A stretch of DNA of 64,000 bases, taken from the NCBI GenBank assembly GCA_964608325.1, contig CAZSMX010000006.1, positions 1-64,000 of the forward strand. The letters run 5' to 3'. The notes under the pieces are model-generated. The model ran no database searches. It saw nothing but the letters and a program-made list of their open reading frames with translations, and was not told where the DNA came from. The stretch comes from CAZRVH01 sp964608325 (lineage in GTDB: Bacteria; Patescibacteriota; Gracilibacteria; Peribacterales; Peribacteraceae). A program made the position numbers and the translations under genes. Below are positions 15,810 through 23,565 of the stretch, in pieces (the stretch's first letter is position 1; every line of letters begins with the position of its first letter).

Positions 15810-15815
15810 ATTATA
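15810..15815 (-). promoter_or_regulatory. -10 box of the SLH-CAP operon
   Basis: A perfect TATAAT preceded by GG (extended -10 style) lies 45 bases before the ATG at 15765. No good -35 box is visible at the right spacing. Confidence 0.45.
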
Positions 15816-15920
15816 CCTTTTTACGCCATTTTAGGCCAGGCTCTAGGGAAATACCTCATACTGTATTAAGGCATTGGTCAAGGTCTTTCCCATTCCCGTA
15901 AAAACACCAGCAATTTGCCC

Positions 15921-15949
15921 TTTACGGGGTGGGAATCACCGTTTACTAT
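15921..15949 (+). promoter_or_regulatory. candidate promoter of rplO
   Basis: TTTACG (15921-15926) and TACTAT (15944-15949) are 17 bases apart, and rplO starts at 15974. A promoter is expected here because the minus-strand insertion separates rplO from the upstream part of the ribosomal operon. Confidence 0.5.
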
Positions 15950-15973
15950 GGCGCCCTCGAACACCCTTTTCCC

Positions 15974-16417
15974 ATGCTTCACAACCTCCGACCAGCATCC
16001 GGCTCCCGTCCTTCCAGAAAGCGCATTGCCCGCGGTAACAGCGGCGCAGGCGGTACGACCGCAGGACGCGGAACCAAAGGACAGCATTCCCGCACGGGAA
16101 AGGGTCGCAAGCACGGCTTTGAAGGAGGACAGGTTCCGCTGCTCCGCCGCCAGCCGAAGCTCGGCGGTTTCAAGCGCGATCGCCGCAAGGAATACGAAGT
16201 CGTGAACCTTTGGTCGTTGGAAGAGGTCCTTCCGGCCGGAACGTACACGATCGAAGATCTGCGCCAGAAGCGCCTGATCCGCAAGGGAAAGCTCGTGAAG
16301 ATCCTCGCAGACGGCGAGATCTCCAAGAAGTTCGTCCTCGAAGCGCATGCCGCTTCGAAGAAGGCCAAGCAGATGCTTGAAAAGGCGGGCGGAACGCTCA
16401 CCATTCTCCGCGACTAA
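15974..16417 (+). CDS. rplO: 50S ribosomal protein L15
   Basis: L15 (uL15) is a late assembly protein of the large subunit. I start it at the ATG at 15974 (MLHNLRPASGSR), which matches the family start; the longer ORF would read through the promoter. The 147-residue protein has the GAGGTTAGRGTKGQHSRTG Gly-rich part and PLLRRQPKLGGFK. Length is normal. In most bacteria rpmD precedes it; here the preceding 5 kb holds unrelated genes on the other strand. secY follows after 11 bases. Confidence 0.96.
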   Translation: MLHNLRPASGSRPSRKRIARGNSGAGGTTAGRGTKGQHSRTGKGRKHGFEGGQVPLLRRQPKLGGFKRDRRKEYEVVNLWSLEEVLPAGTYTIEDLRQKRLIRKGKLVKILADGEISKKFVLEAHAASKKAKQMLEKAGGTLTILRD

Positions 16418-16428
16418 CCCCCACAGAC

Positions 16429-17712
16429 ATGTTCTCGTACTTGCGACAGATCTGGCATACGAAGGATCTCCGCCGACGCATTTTGATCACGGTCGGACTT
16501 CTGGTCGTATACCGTATTACGGCCCACACCCCCATCCCGGGCACCGATCCTCTGATTCTCCAGCAGTTCCTGGCATCGCGCGGAGCGGGTGGAATCCTTG
16601 GCGTGTTCGCTTCCCTCACGGGAGGAGCCGTCGACAATTTCTCGATCGCCCTGCTCGGTTTGTCCCCGTATATCAACGCATCCATCGTCATCCAGCTCTG
16701 CACCGTTATCTTCCCGAAGCTTGAAGCCCTCAGTAAAGAGGGTATCCAGGGACAGCAGGCATTGAACCGCTACACGCGCTGGCTCGCGCTGCCGCTCGCA
16801 TTCGTCCAGAGTTACGGATTCCTGCTCCTGATCGCCCAGCCGGGCACGGGAACGGGGCTTGTGGATCTGTCCTTCCCGAACGTTCTCCTTCCGATGCTTT
16901 TCGCGACGGTCGGTTCGCTGTTCATCATGTGGCTGGGCGAGATGATTTCCGAGAAGGGAATCGGCAATGGCATCTCCATGATCATCTTCGCAGGTATCGT
17001 TGCCAGCATCCCGACGAACATCGGAGCCCTCTTCATCGGGGGAACCGGCGTAGGGGGCCAGGCCGTTTTCTTCGGAATCCTGGCCATCGCCATGCTTATC
17101 GCCGTTGTGCTCTTCACCGATGCGCACCGCCTCGTTCCGCTGACGTACGCCAACCAGGGCGCCGGACGCGGAGTGGCCGGAAACCTCCCGATCCGCCTCA
17201 ACCAGGCGGGCATGATCCCGATCATCTTCGCGGTCTCACTCATCACGCTGCCGGCTATCGCCGCCCAGTTCCTCCAGAATTCGCCGCGCTTCTCTGGAAT
17301 CGCGTCTTTCATTACGACCCATTTGAATGCCAATAACCCGGGATGGGCCTACATCGTCGCCTACTTCGTTCTCGTCATCATCTTCACGTACTTCTACGTG
17401 TCCGTCACGTTCAAGCCTGCGGACCTTGCCGAGAGTATCCAGAAGAGAGGAGGATTCATTCCGGGAACGCGCCCGGGTGCCGCCACCGCGAGCATGCTCC
17501 AGAAGATCAGCAACCGCCTGAACCTGTGGGGCGGACTCTTCCTCGGCATCATCGCCATTATCCCGCTCGTGTTCACCAAGTTCACGGCGCTCGGCAGCTC
17601 CAGCCTGCTCATCTCCGGCTCCAGCCTCATCATCGTGGTGGGGGTGGTGATGGAACTCATCCGCCAGATTAACGCGCAGATGCTCGCGCACGATTACGAG
17701 AAGTTGGTCTGA
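16429..17712 (+). CDS. secY: preprotein translocase subunit SecY
   Basis: SecY is the channel of the Sec translocon in the cytoplasmic membrane. The 427-residue sequence shows about ten membrane segments, the TPIPGTDP motif early on, the plug region after it, the GIGNGISMIIFAGI block, and the NLPIRLNQAGMIPIIFA and FIPGTRPG motifs of the cytoplasmic loops. Length is typical. Its place between rplO and adk is the standard order. A terminator-like hairpin follows. Confidence 0.97.
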   Translation: MFSYLRQIWHTKDLRRRILITVGLLVVYRITAHTPIPGTDPLILQQFLASRGAGGILGVFASLTGGAVDNFSIALLGLSPYINASIVIQLCTVIFPKLEALSKEGIQGQQALNRYTRWLALPLAFVQSYGFLLLIAQPGTGTGLVDLSFPNVLLPMLFATVGSLFIMWLGEMISEKGIGNGISMIIFAGIVASIPTNIGALFIGGTGVGGQAVFFGILAIAMLIAVVLFTDAHRLVPLTYANQGAGRGVAGNLPIRLNQAGMIPIIFAVSLITLPAIAAQFLQNSPRFSGIASFITTHLNANNPGWAYIVAYFVLVIIFTYFYVSVTFKPADLAESIQKRGGFIPGTRPGAATASMLQKISNRLNLWGGLFLGIIAIIPLVFTKFTALGSSSLLISGSSLIIVVGVVMELIRQINAQMLAHDYEKLV

Positions 17713-17717
17713 TATCG

Positions 17718-17748
17718 TGAAAGACAAACCTCCGGTTTTTCTTTCACG
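17718..17748 (+). terminator. possible terminator after secY
   Basis: GTGAAAGA (17718-17725) pairs with TCTTTCAC (17741-17748), with a smaller AAACC/GGTTT stem inside followed by T-rich sequence. The 200 bases from here to adk hold no ORF and no clear promoter that I can see. Confidence 0.4.
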
Positions 17749-17953
17749 GGCTATCTTTTCGGCATGGAGCGTCTCCACTTCGGGCGTAGCCCTCGTTCGA
17801 CGCGGTTCGTTTGATGATCGTCCATATGGAGTGTCACGGATGATGTGTCACACAACATATTGGATTCGCGAGCAGTTCACCTTTGCCAATGTGAAGCAGA
17901 TTGTTCTGGACGGAGATAGCCGCGACCATTAGTCTCGCGTCTCCCTTCCATTC

Positions 17954-18508
17954 ATGGATCTCTCTCTGTTCGGTATCCAGGGCTGTGGCAAAGGAACGCA
18001 CGCGAAGATCCTCGCCGCAGAATTCGATTATGATATTTTCGGCGCGGGATCCCAGCTGCGCAGGGTGGCAGCGCAGGACACGGACGTCGGTCGCATCGTG
18101 AAGCAACATACGGATGCGGGAGATCTCGTTCCCATCGAGATCACGATGGGCATCACCGCCGATTGGCTGAAGGAGCATGCTTCAAGAAAGGTCATTTTCG
18201 ACGGCATTCCGCGCAGCATGGAACAGCTCGAGTATTTCAGCAAGATCGTTGAGGACTCCGGCCGCACGCTCATGGGCGTGCATATCGTGCTGAGCGAGGA
18301 CGCCGCGTTCGACCGCATCATGAAGCGCGCGTCGGGACGCATCGACGACGCCACGGAGGGGTCCATCCGCCGCCGTCTCCAGATCTTCCGCGAGACGACG
18401 ATGCCGGTGATCGAGTGGTACCGCGAGCGCGGCGCGATGGTCGACATAGACGGGGACGGCCCCATCGAGGAGGTCTACGCGAACATCAAAAAAGCGCTGG
18501 CACTCTGA
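17954..18508 (+). CDS. adk: adenylate kinase-like NMP kinase
   Basis: Adenylate kinase interconverts ATP, AMP and ADP. The P-loop reads GIQGCGKGTHAK and the NMP-binding region contains IFDGIPRSMEQ, matching the family GxPGxGKGT and DGFPR motifs with unusual substitutions. The 184-residue length points to a short-lid form without the zinc-type lid. Its position between secY and map is the classic place for adk. A second NMP kinase lies at 40419-41135, so which of the two supplies the main activity is uncertain. Confidence 0.78.
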   Translation: MDLSLFGIQGCGKGTHAKILAAEFDYDIFGAGSQLRRVAAQDTDVGRIVKQHTDAGDLVPIEITMGITADWLKEHASRKVIFDGIPRSMEQLEYFSKIVEDSGRTLMGVHIVLSEDAAFDRIMKRASGRIDDATEGSIRRRLQIFRETTMPVIEWYRERGAMVDIDGDGPIEEVYANIKKALAL

Positions 18509-18584
18509 GACTTTCGCTTCCGTTAGCCATTTTAGACGGTAATTTGGCCTCCAAACCGGGTCCGTTTTGCTTTACAATGCCCGC

Positions 18585-19331
18585 ATGTCCCAATGCCAGA
18601 TTTTCCGGCCCGAAGAAATCGCCAGCGTCCGCCGCGCGGGCTCCATCCTGAAGGCCTGCCTGGAGATGCTTGCGAAGGAAGTGAAGCCGGGCATCACTAC
18701 GGTGGAGCTCGACAAGCTCGCGGAGGACTTCATCCGCCACCATGGTGGGGAGCCTGCGTTCAAGGGCTACCACAATTTCCCGGCTACGCTCTGCACGTCG
18801 GTGAACGACGAGTGCGTGCATGGCATCCCGAGTATGCGCGTGTTGGAGGAAGGGGACGTCGTGTCATTGGATTGCGGTGTGGTCGTCGACGAACTCTACA
18901 CGGATGCCTGTATCACGGTGCCCGTCGGGCAGGTATCCAAGGATGCGCAGCGCTTGCTCACCGTCACGAAACAGGCCTTGGAGGACGCCGTTGCCGTCAT
19001 CAAAGAAGGGGCGAGGGTAGGCGATATTTCCGCCACCATCCAGAAAACGGTGGAGGGCGGGGGATGCACGCCGGTCCGTTCCCTTACGGGCCACGGTCTC
19101 GGACGCACGTTGCACCAATTTCCGGATATCCCGAATATCGGCAAGGCACACACCGGAGCCGCGCTCCCGGCTTGGACGGTCATCGCCATCGAACCCATCG
19201 TATCGCTCGGCAGCGGGGAAGTACGTGACGGAGGCGACGGTTGGACGTTGAATATTGCCGACGGATCCTTGGCCGCGCACTTCGAACATACGGTCCTGGT
19301 GACCCCGGATGGGTGCGAAGTCTTGGCATAA
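18585..19331 (+). CDS. map: type I methionine aminopeptidase
   Basis: This enzyme removes the initiator methionine from new proteins. I start it at the ATG at 18585. A TACAAT box at 18573-18578 ends 6 bases before it, so the mRNA is predicted to be leaderless. The 248-residue protein has the metal ligands in order: D in SLDCGVVVDELYTDA (two Asp), H in LTGHGLGRTLHQFP, E in IAIEPIV and the last Glu near AHFEHTVLV. Length is normal. It lies between adk and infA, the usual order. Confidence 0.95.
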   Translation: MSQCQIFRPEEIASVRRAGSILKACLEMLAKEVKPGITTVELDKLAEDFIRHHGGEPAFKGYHNFPATLCTSVNDECVHGIPSMRVLEEGDVVSLDCGVVVDELYTDACITVPVGQVSKDAQRLLTVTKQALEDAVAVIKEGARVGDISATIQKTVEGGGCTPVRSLTGHGLGRTLHQFPDIPNIGKAHTGAALPAWTVIAIEPIVSLGSGEVRDGGDGWTLNIADGSLAAHFEHTVLVTPDGCEVLA

Positions 19332-19555
19332 GACACAACCCATTGTGAAGCGAGTATATTTGGCAATAAGACATGAATTCCTGTCCAGAACGCATGTCTG
19401 GTTTACTTGGTAATTATATATTAATAAAACATTTTCAGAATATTGCAATACAAAGTGGCAAATATCCCGTAAAAATGGTCCCCAGGCCTTGCTGGAGGCC
19501 TCTTCGCTCTGTAGGATTGCGCGGCTTTTCGCACCGTTTTTCCCTTTATTCTTCT

Positions 19556-19840
19556 GTGTCCAAGGATGTAATTGAGCTCATGGGTGTGGTGGAAGAAACC
19601 TTCCCCAATGCCACCTTCCGCGTCAAAATTCTGAGTCCTGAAGCGAAAGATCACGAGCTCCACTGTCACCTGGCCGGACGCATGCGCGTCAACCGGGTCC
19701 GCATCCTCCCCGGAGACAAGGTAAGGGTTGAAATGACGCCGTACGATTTGCAAAAGGGACGCATCACGTACAGATTCCGTTCGGATGCACCCCTGGATTC
19801 TTCCGGTTCCCCCATTCAGCCTTCCCAGCCCGCATCATGA
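19556..19840 (+). CDS. infA: translation initiation factor IF-1
   Basis: IF-1 is an S1/OB-fold protein that binds the A site during initiation. I choose the GTG at 19556 because the family begins just there (SKDVIELMGVVEE) and the upstream part of the longer ORF has no family match. The core has FRVKILSPEAKDHELHCHLAGRMR and DKVRVEMTPYDLQKGRITYR. At 94 residues it is about 22 longer than usual, with a Ser/Pro-rich tail. The stop overlaps the rpmJ start (ATGA). Confidence 0.92.
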   Translation: MSKDVIELMGVVEETFPNATFRVKILSPEAKDHELHCHLAGRMRVNRVRILPGDKVRVEMTPYDLQKGRITYRFRSDAPLDSSGSPIQPSQPAS

Positions 19841-19965
19841 AAGTTCGCGCTTCCGTCAAAAAGATTTGCAAGGATTGCTTCACCTTCCGCCGCAGAAATG
19901 GGGCGGGCAAGGTCGTGATCCGCAACGGCTGCAAGAATCCCAAGCACAAGCAGCGCCAGGGCTGA
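19837..19965 (+). CDS. rpmJ: 50S ribosomal protein L36
   Basis: L36 (bL36) is the smallest ribosomal protein, a zinc ribbon. The 42-residue sequence starts MKVRASVKKICKDC and has the ligands CKDC, a later Cys and the final His (CKNPKHKQRQG). Length is slightly above the usual 37-38. It overlaps infA by 4 bases and is followed by rpsM after 40 C/T-rich bases. Confidence 0.95.
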   Translation: MKVRASVKKICKDCFTFRRRNGAGKVVIRNGCKNPKHKQRQG

Positions 19966-20005
19966 TTCCTCTTTTGATTTTCCTTTTCAGTTTTCCTTCT
20001 CTCCT

Positions 20006-20386
20006 ATGGTTCGTATCTCCGGAGTCGTCCTCCCCGGCCACAAGAATATCGACATCGCGCTGACGTCCATCAAGGGCATCGGCCGTCCGTTGGCTGGACG
20101 CATCGTCAAAGAGCTCAAGATCGACGCCGCCACGAAAGCGGACAAGATCACCGAGGAGCAGGAAGCACGCCTTCGCACCCGCATCGAGCAGGAAGTGACG
20201 GAGGGAGAGCTGACGCGCAAGGTGTCGCTCGACGTGAAGCGCCTCCAGGACATCGGAACGTGGCGCGGCATGCGTCACCGCAAGAAGCTCCCGGTGCGCG
20301 GACAGACGTCCCGCCGCAACGCCCGCACGAAGCGCGGCAAGCGCAAGACGGGTTCCTCGGGCCGCACGACCCTGACCAAGACCTAA
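20006..20386 (+). CDS. rpsM: 30S ribosomal protein S13
   Basis: S13 (uS13) lies in the head of the small subunit and forms bridges to the large subunit. The 126-residue sequence has RISGVVLPGHKNIDIALTSI at the start, the helix-two-turns-helix domain, and the basic end RGQTSRRNARTKRG that touches P-site tRNA. Length is normal. The leader is T/C-rich. It is the first of the alpha-operon genes with rpsK, rpsD, rpoA and rplQ. Confidence 0.97.
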   Translation: MVRISGVVLPGHKNIDIALTSIKGIGRPLAGRIVKELKIDAATKADKITEEQEARLRTRIEQEVTEGELTRKVSLDVKRLQDIGTWRGMRHRKKLPVRGQTSRRNARTKRGKRKTGSSGRTTLTKT

Positions 20387-20399
20387 ACCTCCTTCTTCC

Positions 20400-20432
20400 A
20401 AATCCTAACCCTAGCCCTAACCCTATTCTCCC
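20400..20432 (+). repeat. CCCTAA-like leader of rpsK
   Basis: Between rpsM and rpsK the leader contains CCTAACCCTAGCCCTAACCC-type repeats. There is no Shine-Dalgarno sequence before the ATG at 20433. Confidence 0.6.
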
Positions 20433-20891
20433 ATGGCTGAAACGACCACTCCCGCCGCCACTCCCTCCGTTACGGACCTTCTCGGTTCGGATACGGCAGC
20501 AGCTGCAGCAGCCCCCAAGACCCGCCGCAAGAAAGTGAAGCGCAGCATCAAGAACGCTCGCGTTTGCATTCACGCAGGCGAGAACAACACGATCGTGACG
20601 ATTACGGACATGGAAGGAAACACGCTCGCATGGGCCAGCTCCGGTTCCTCCGGTTTCGAAGGAACGCGCAAGTCCACGCCGTACTCCTCCAAGGTCGCCG
20701 CCGAGAACGCGGTCGCCAAGGTCGCCGGTTACGGCATCGAGTCGGTTACGGTGGAAGTGAAGGGCCTCGGCCCCGGACGCGAGCAGAGCATCCGCGGCCT
20801 CCAGGCTGCCGGCCTCAACCTCGACGCCATCATCGACGTCACGCCCATCCCGCACGGAGGCTGCCGTCCGTCCCGCCGCCGCCGCGTCTAA
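20433..20891 (+). CDS. rpsK: 30S ribosomal protein S11
   Basis: S11 (uS11) forms part of the platform near the E site. The core (about residues 30-152) has NTIVTITDMEGNTLAWASSG, GFEGTRKSTPYSSKVAAENA and the C-terminal TPIPHGGCRPSRRRRV. The first 30 residues are an extra Thr/Ala-rich, probably disordered extension, so the protein is about 23 residues longer than usual. rpsD follows after a repeat leader. Confidence 0.96.
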   Translation: MAETTTPAATPSVTDLLGSDTAAAAAAPKTRRKKVKRSIKNARVCIHAGENNTIVTITDMEGNTLAWASSGSSGFEGTRKSTPYSSKVAAENAVAKVAGYGIESVTVEVKGLGPGREQSIRGLQAAGLNLDAIIDVTPIPHGGCRPSRRRRV

Positions 20892-20930
20892 TCCTCAACT
20901 CCCCCTAGCCCCAACCCTAACCCTAACCCT
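20892..20930 (+). repeat. CCCTAA repeat leader of rpsD
   Basis: The gap between rpsK and rpsD ends with three nearly perfect AACCCT units directly before ATG. It is the most regular of the telomere-like leaders in the cluster. Confidence 0.65.
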
Positions 20931-21548
20931 ATGAAGTATACCGGTCCCAAAGCACGCAAAGTCCGCCGCCTCGGCATGAACCTCTACGGAAGCGACAAGT
21001 ATGATCGCATCCTGACGAAGAAGCCGTACGGTCCGGGCAAGAGCCCCAAGACGCGTTCCGGCCGCGACAGCGAATACGCCAAGCAGCTGAAGGAGAAGCA
21101 GAAGGCCCGCGATATCTACGGCCTCTCGGAGAAGCAGTTCCGCCGCCTCTACAGCGACGCCATCAAGTCCAAGGGCCGCACGGGAGACACGCTCCAGCAG
21201 CTCCTTGAGCAGCGCCTCGACAACGCCATTTTCCGCGCCGGATTCGCCATGACGCGTTTCCAGTCCCGCCAGTTCGCGGGTCACGGCCTGTTCCTCGTGG
21301 ACGGCCAGCGCGTGACGTCGCCGAGCTACCGCCTCAAGCCGGGCCAGGTGATCACGGTCCGCCCCAAGGCGAAGGATTCCCCGGTCTTCGCCGGAATCCG
21401 CGAGCGCAACAGCAAGTACCTCGCGCCGAAGTGGCTCAAGGCCGACAGCGACAAGCTCTCCGCCGAAGTGGTGGCCGTTCCCACCGCGCAGGACGCAGAG
21501 CAGGCCGTCGATATGCGTCTCGTCATCGAGTTCTACTCACGCAACTAA
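20931..21548 (+). CDS. rpsD: 30S ribosomal protein S4
   Basis: S4 (uS4) nucleates 16S rRNA folding and, in E. coli, represses the alpha operon. The 205-residue sequence has the N-terminal domain without zinc cysteines, the DNAIFRAGFAMTRFQSRQF helix, and the S4 domain with GHGLFLVDGQRV. Length is normal. rpoA follows after 64 bases. Confidence 0.97.
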   Translation: MKYTGPKARKVRRLGMNLYGSDKYDRILTKKPYGPGKSPKTRSGRDSEYAKQLKEKQKARDIYGLSEKQFRRLYSDAIKSKGRTGDTLQQLLEQRLDNAIFRAGFAMTRFQSRQFAGHGLFLVDGQRVTSPSYRLKPGQVITVRPKAKDSPVFAGIRERNSKYLAPKWLKADSDKLSAEVVAVPTAQDAEQAVDMRLVIEFYSRN

Positions 21549-21612
21549 TTTTTCTTCCCTGCACCCGTATGGTGCGGGGTATTCTCCTTTTTTCCTCTTC
21601 CTTCCATCCATT

Positions 21613-22614
21613 ATGCACATTATTCAGGAAGAAATCGGATTGCCAGTCTTCAGCACCCAGAAGGGCGCCAAAGGTGACGATTCGCATAAGATCTTCACCA
21701 TTTCGCCGCTCCCTCCGGGATTCGCGATGACCCTCGGCAATGCGTTGCGCCGCGCGCTGCTTTCCAGTTTGCCCGGTGCCGCAGTCAGTTCGATTCGCAT
21801 CCAGGGTGTGCAGCACGAGTACACGACCATCAAGGGCGTGAAGGAGAGCGTCGTCGATATCATGTTGAACCTCAAGCAGCTGAAGCTTCGCAAGCACAGC
21901 AAGGACGCCGAGGTCATCACGCTCGACATCAAGGGTCCGAAGGATGTCACGGCACGCGACCTCAAGGTCTCGTCCGATATCGAAGTCCTGAACCCGGATC
22001 TCCCGTTGTTCACCATTGAGAAGGGCGGTTCCGTCGAGATGCAGATCACGGTGGAGAAGGACGTCGGATTCGAAGTCGCCACCGAACGCAACAAGTTGCA
22101 CCATGAACCGGGCCTCATCTACCTCGATGCGGTCTACAGCCCGGTCGAGAAGGTCCGCTTCGATGTCGAGCTCGCCCGTGTCGGTCAGCGCACCAACCTC
22201 GAGAAGCTCGTCCTGGAAGTCCAGACGAACGGATCCCTCAACGCCGAGGAAGCCGTCCAGTTCGCTTCCCAGCTCCTCCAGAGCTACTTCAAGTACTTCG
22301 GTTCCGACCAGAAGACGGTCGAGCCGGAATTCATGGCAGACTTCTCCCGCGCGTCCGTCCAGCAGATGGAAGACATGTCCGGCGGAGGCGCCGTCCCGGT
22401 GAAGGAAAGCTACACCCCGATCGAAATCCTCAACCTCAGCCCGCGCACCCTGAACGCCCTTATCAACGCAGGCGTCGGTTCCATCGAGCAGCTCACGAAG
22501 TGCACGGAATCCATGCTGAGCAACTTCCGCGGATTCGGCGCAAAGGCCCTGGATGAGGTCAAAGCGACCCTTGCGACCCGCGGCCTGACCCTGGGTTCCG
22601 AGTCCGAAGAATAA
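21613..22614 (+). CDS. rpoA: RNA polymerase alpha subunit
   Basis: Alpha dimerises to start RNA polymerase assembly and contacts promoters and activators. The 333-residue protein has the N-terminal assembly domain (about residues 10-235, with GFAMTLGNALRRALLSSLPG), a linker, and the C-terminal domain (about 265-325) with two helix-hairpin-helix units (NLSPRTLNALINAGVGSIEQL). Length is normal. Gene order is standard. A full C-terminal domain suggests that UP elements and activators can be used. Confidence 0.97.
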   Translation: MHIIQEEIGLPVFSTQKGAKGDDSHKIFTISPLPPGFAMTLGNALRRALLSSLPGAAVSSIRIQGVQHEYTTIKGVKESVVDIMLNLKQLKLRKHSKDAEVITLDIKGPKDVTARDLKVSSDIEVLNPDLPLFTIEKGGSVEMQITVEKDVGFEVATERNKLHHEPGLIYLDAVYSPVEKVRFDVELARVGQRTNLEKLVLEVQTNGSLNAEEAVQFASQLLQSYFKYFGSDQKTVEPEFMADFSRASVQQMEDMSGGGAVPVKESYTPIEILNLSPRTLNALINAGVGSIEQLTKCTESMLSNFRGFGAKALDEVKATLATRGLTLGSESEE

Positions 22615-22682
22615 GCTTGTTTTCGACCCCGGTTTTCCCTATTCTCCCCGCCCCGAGCGAAATTCCCTATTAGCCCCGACCA

Positions 22683-23132
22683 ATGCGTCACCAGCACTCC
22701 AAAGCAGAGCTCAACCTGAAACTCAACCACGCCCGTCTCCTGACGAGGAACCTGGCCACGTCCTTGATCCTCTACGAGTCCATCCGCACGACGAAGTCGC
22801 GCGCACGCGTGGTCCAGCCCATCGTCGATCGTCTCATCACGATCGCCAAGAAGAAGCAGGGACAGCAGGCCATCCGCGCGATCAACGCCGTGGTGACCGA
22901 TCTCAACGCATCCAGGAAGCTCATGGAAGTTCTGGCCAAGCGCTACGCTTCCCGCCCGTCCGGATTCTCCAAGGCCAAGCCGGCCGGAGCCCGCAAGGGT
23001 GACGGAGCCGCGCTCGTGGACCTCATGCTCATCGACGCGGAAACGCGTGCAGTCGCCGAGCCGAAGAAGGAGAAGAAGGCGGCCGCTCCCAAGAAAGCAG
23101 CATCCAAGAAAGCTACCACCTCCGAATCATGA
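22683..23132 (+). CDS. rplQ: 50S ribosomal protein L17
   Basis: L17 (bL17) lies near the tunnel exit. The core (residues 1-125) starts MRHQHSKAELNLKLNHA-like, with LLTRNLATSLILYESIRTT and a duplicated basic region. The 149-residue total includes a Lys/Ala/Pro tail (KKEKKAAAPKKAASKK) of the style found on L4, L22 and L24. It overlaps rplM by 4 bases (ATGA). Confidence 0.94.
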   Translation: MRHQHSKAELNLKLNHARLLTRNLATSLILYESIRTTKSRARVVQPIVDRLITIAKKKQGQQAIRAINAVVTDLNASRKLMEVLAKRYASRPSGFSKAKPAGARKGDGAALVDLMLIDAETRAVAEPKKEKKAAAPKKAASKKATTSES

Positions 23133-23563
23133 AGACGACGACCGTTCCAGTATCGGCGCCCAAGTGGCACATCATCGACGCCGAAGGCCAGTCGATCGGT
23201 AAGATCGCCGTGAAGGCCGCCATGGTCATCCGTGGCAAGCACAAGGCCACGTTCTCCCCTCACCAGCTGTGCGGAGACCACGTCATTGTGATCAATGCGG
23301 AGAAGGTGAAGCTTCCGCCGAAGAAAGGTCTGCGCAAGGTCTACCACCGCCACACCGGTTTCCCCGGAAACATGAAGCATGCGAACCTGACGCAGATGCT
23401 TGAGAAGAAGCCGACCTACGTTATCGAGAACGCCGTCAAAGGAATGCTTGAGGCCAACCGCCTCCGCCAGCAGATGGTGAAGCGCCTCCACGTCTTCGTG
23501 GGAGCAGAGCATCCCTACAACGCACAGCAGCCCACTCCTCTCACCCTCATCCGCACCAAGTAA
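23129..23563 (+). CDS. rplM: 50S ribosomal protein L13
   Basis: L13 (uL13) is an early assembly protein. The 144-residue sequence has KWHIIDAEGQSIGKIAVKAA, the GDHVIVINAEKVKL strand, KVYHRHTGFPGNMK and VKGMLEANRLRQQMVKRLHVF. Length is normal. It overlaps rplQ at its start and precedes rpsI by 2 bases, the common L13-S9 pair. Confidence 0.97.
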   Translation: MKTTTVPVSAPKWHIIDAEGQSIGKIAVKAAMVIRGKHKATFSPHQLCGDHVIVINAEKVKLPPKKGLRKVYHRHTGFPGNMKHANLTQMLEKKPTYVIENAVKGMLEANRLRQQMVKRLHVFVGAEHPYNAQQPTPLTLIRTK

Positions 23564-23565
23564 TC

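Noticed and set aside
19373..19555. A longer IF-1 with 61 extra N-terminal residues.
   Set aside because: The extra part has no family match and is AT-rich at its start; IF-1 begins at the GTG at 19556.
20892..20930. CCCTAA repeats as evidence of eukaryotic or linear-chromosome telomeres.
   Set aside because: The repeats are short, imperfect and internal, lie in leaders of a normal bacterial ribosomal operon, and are followed directly by start codons.
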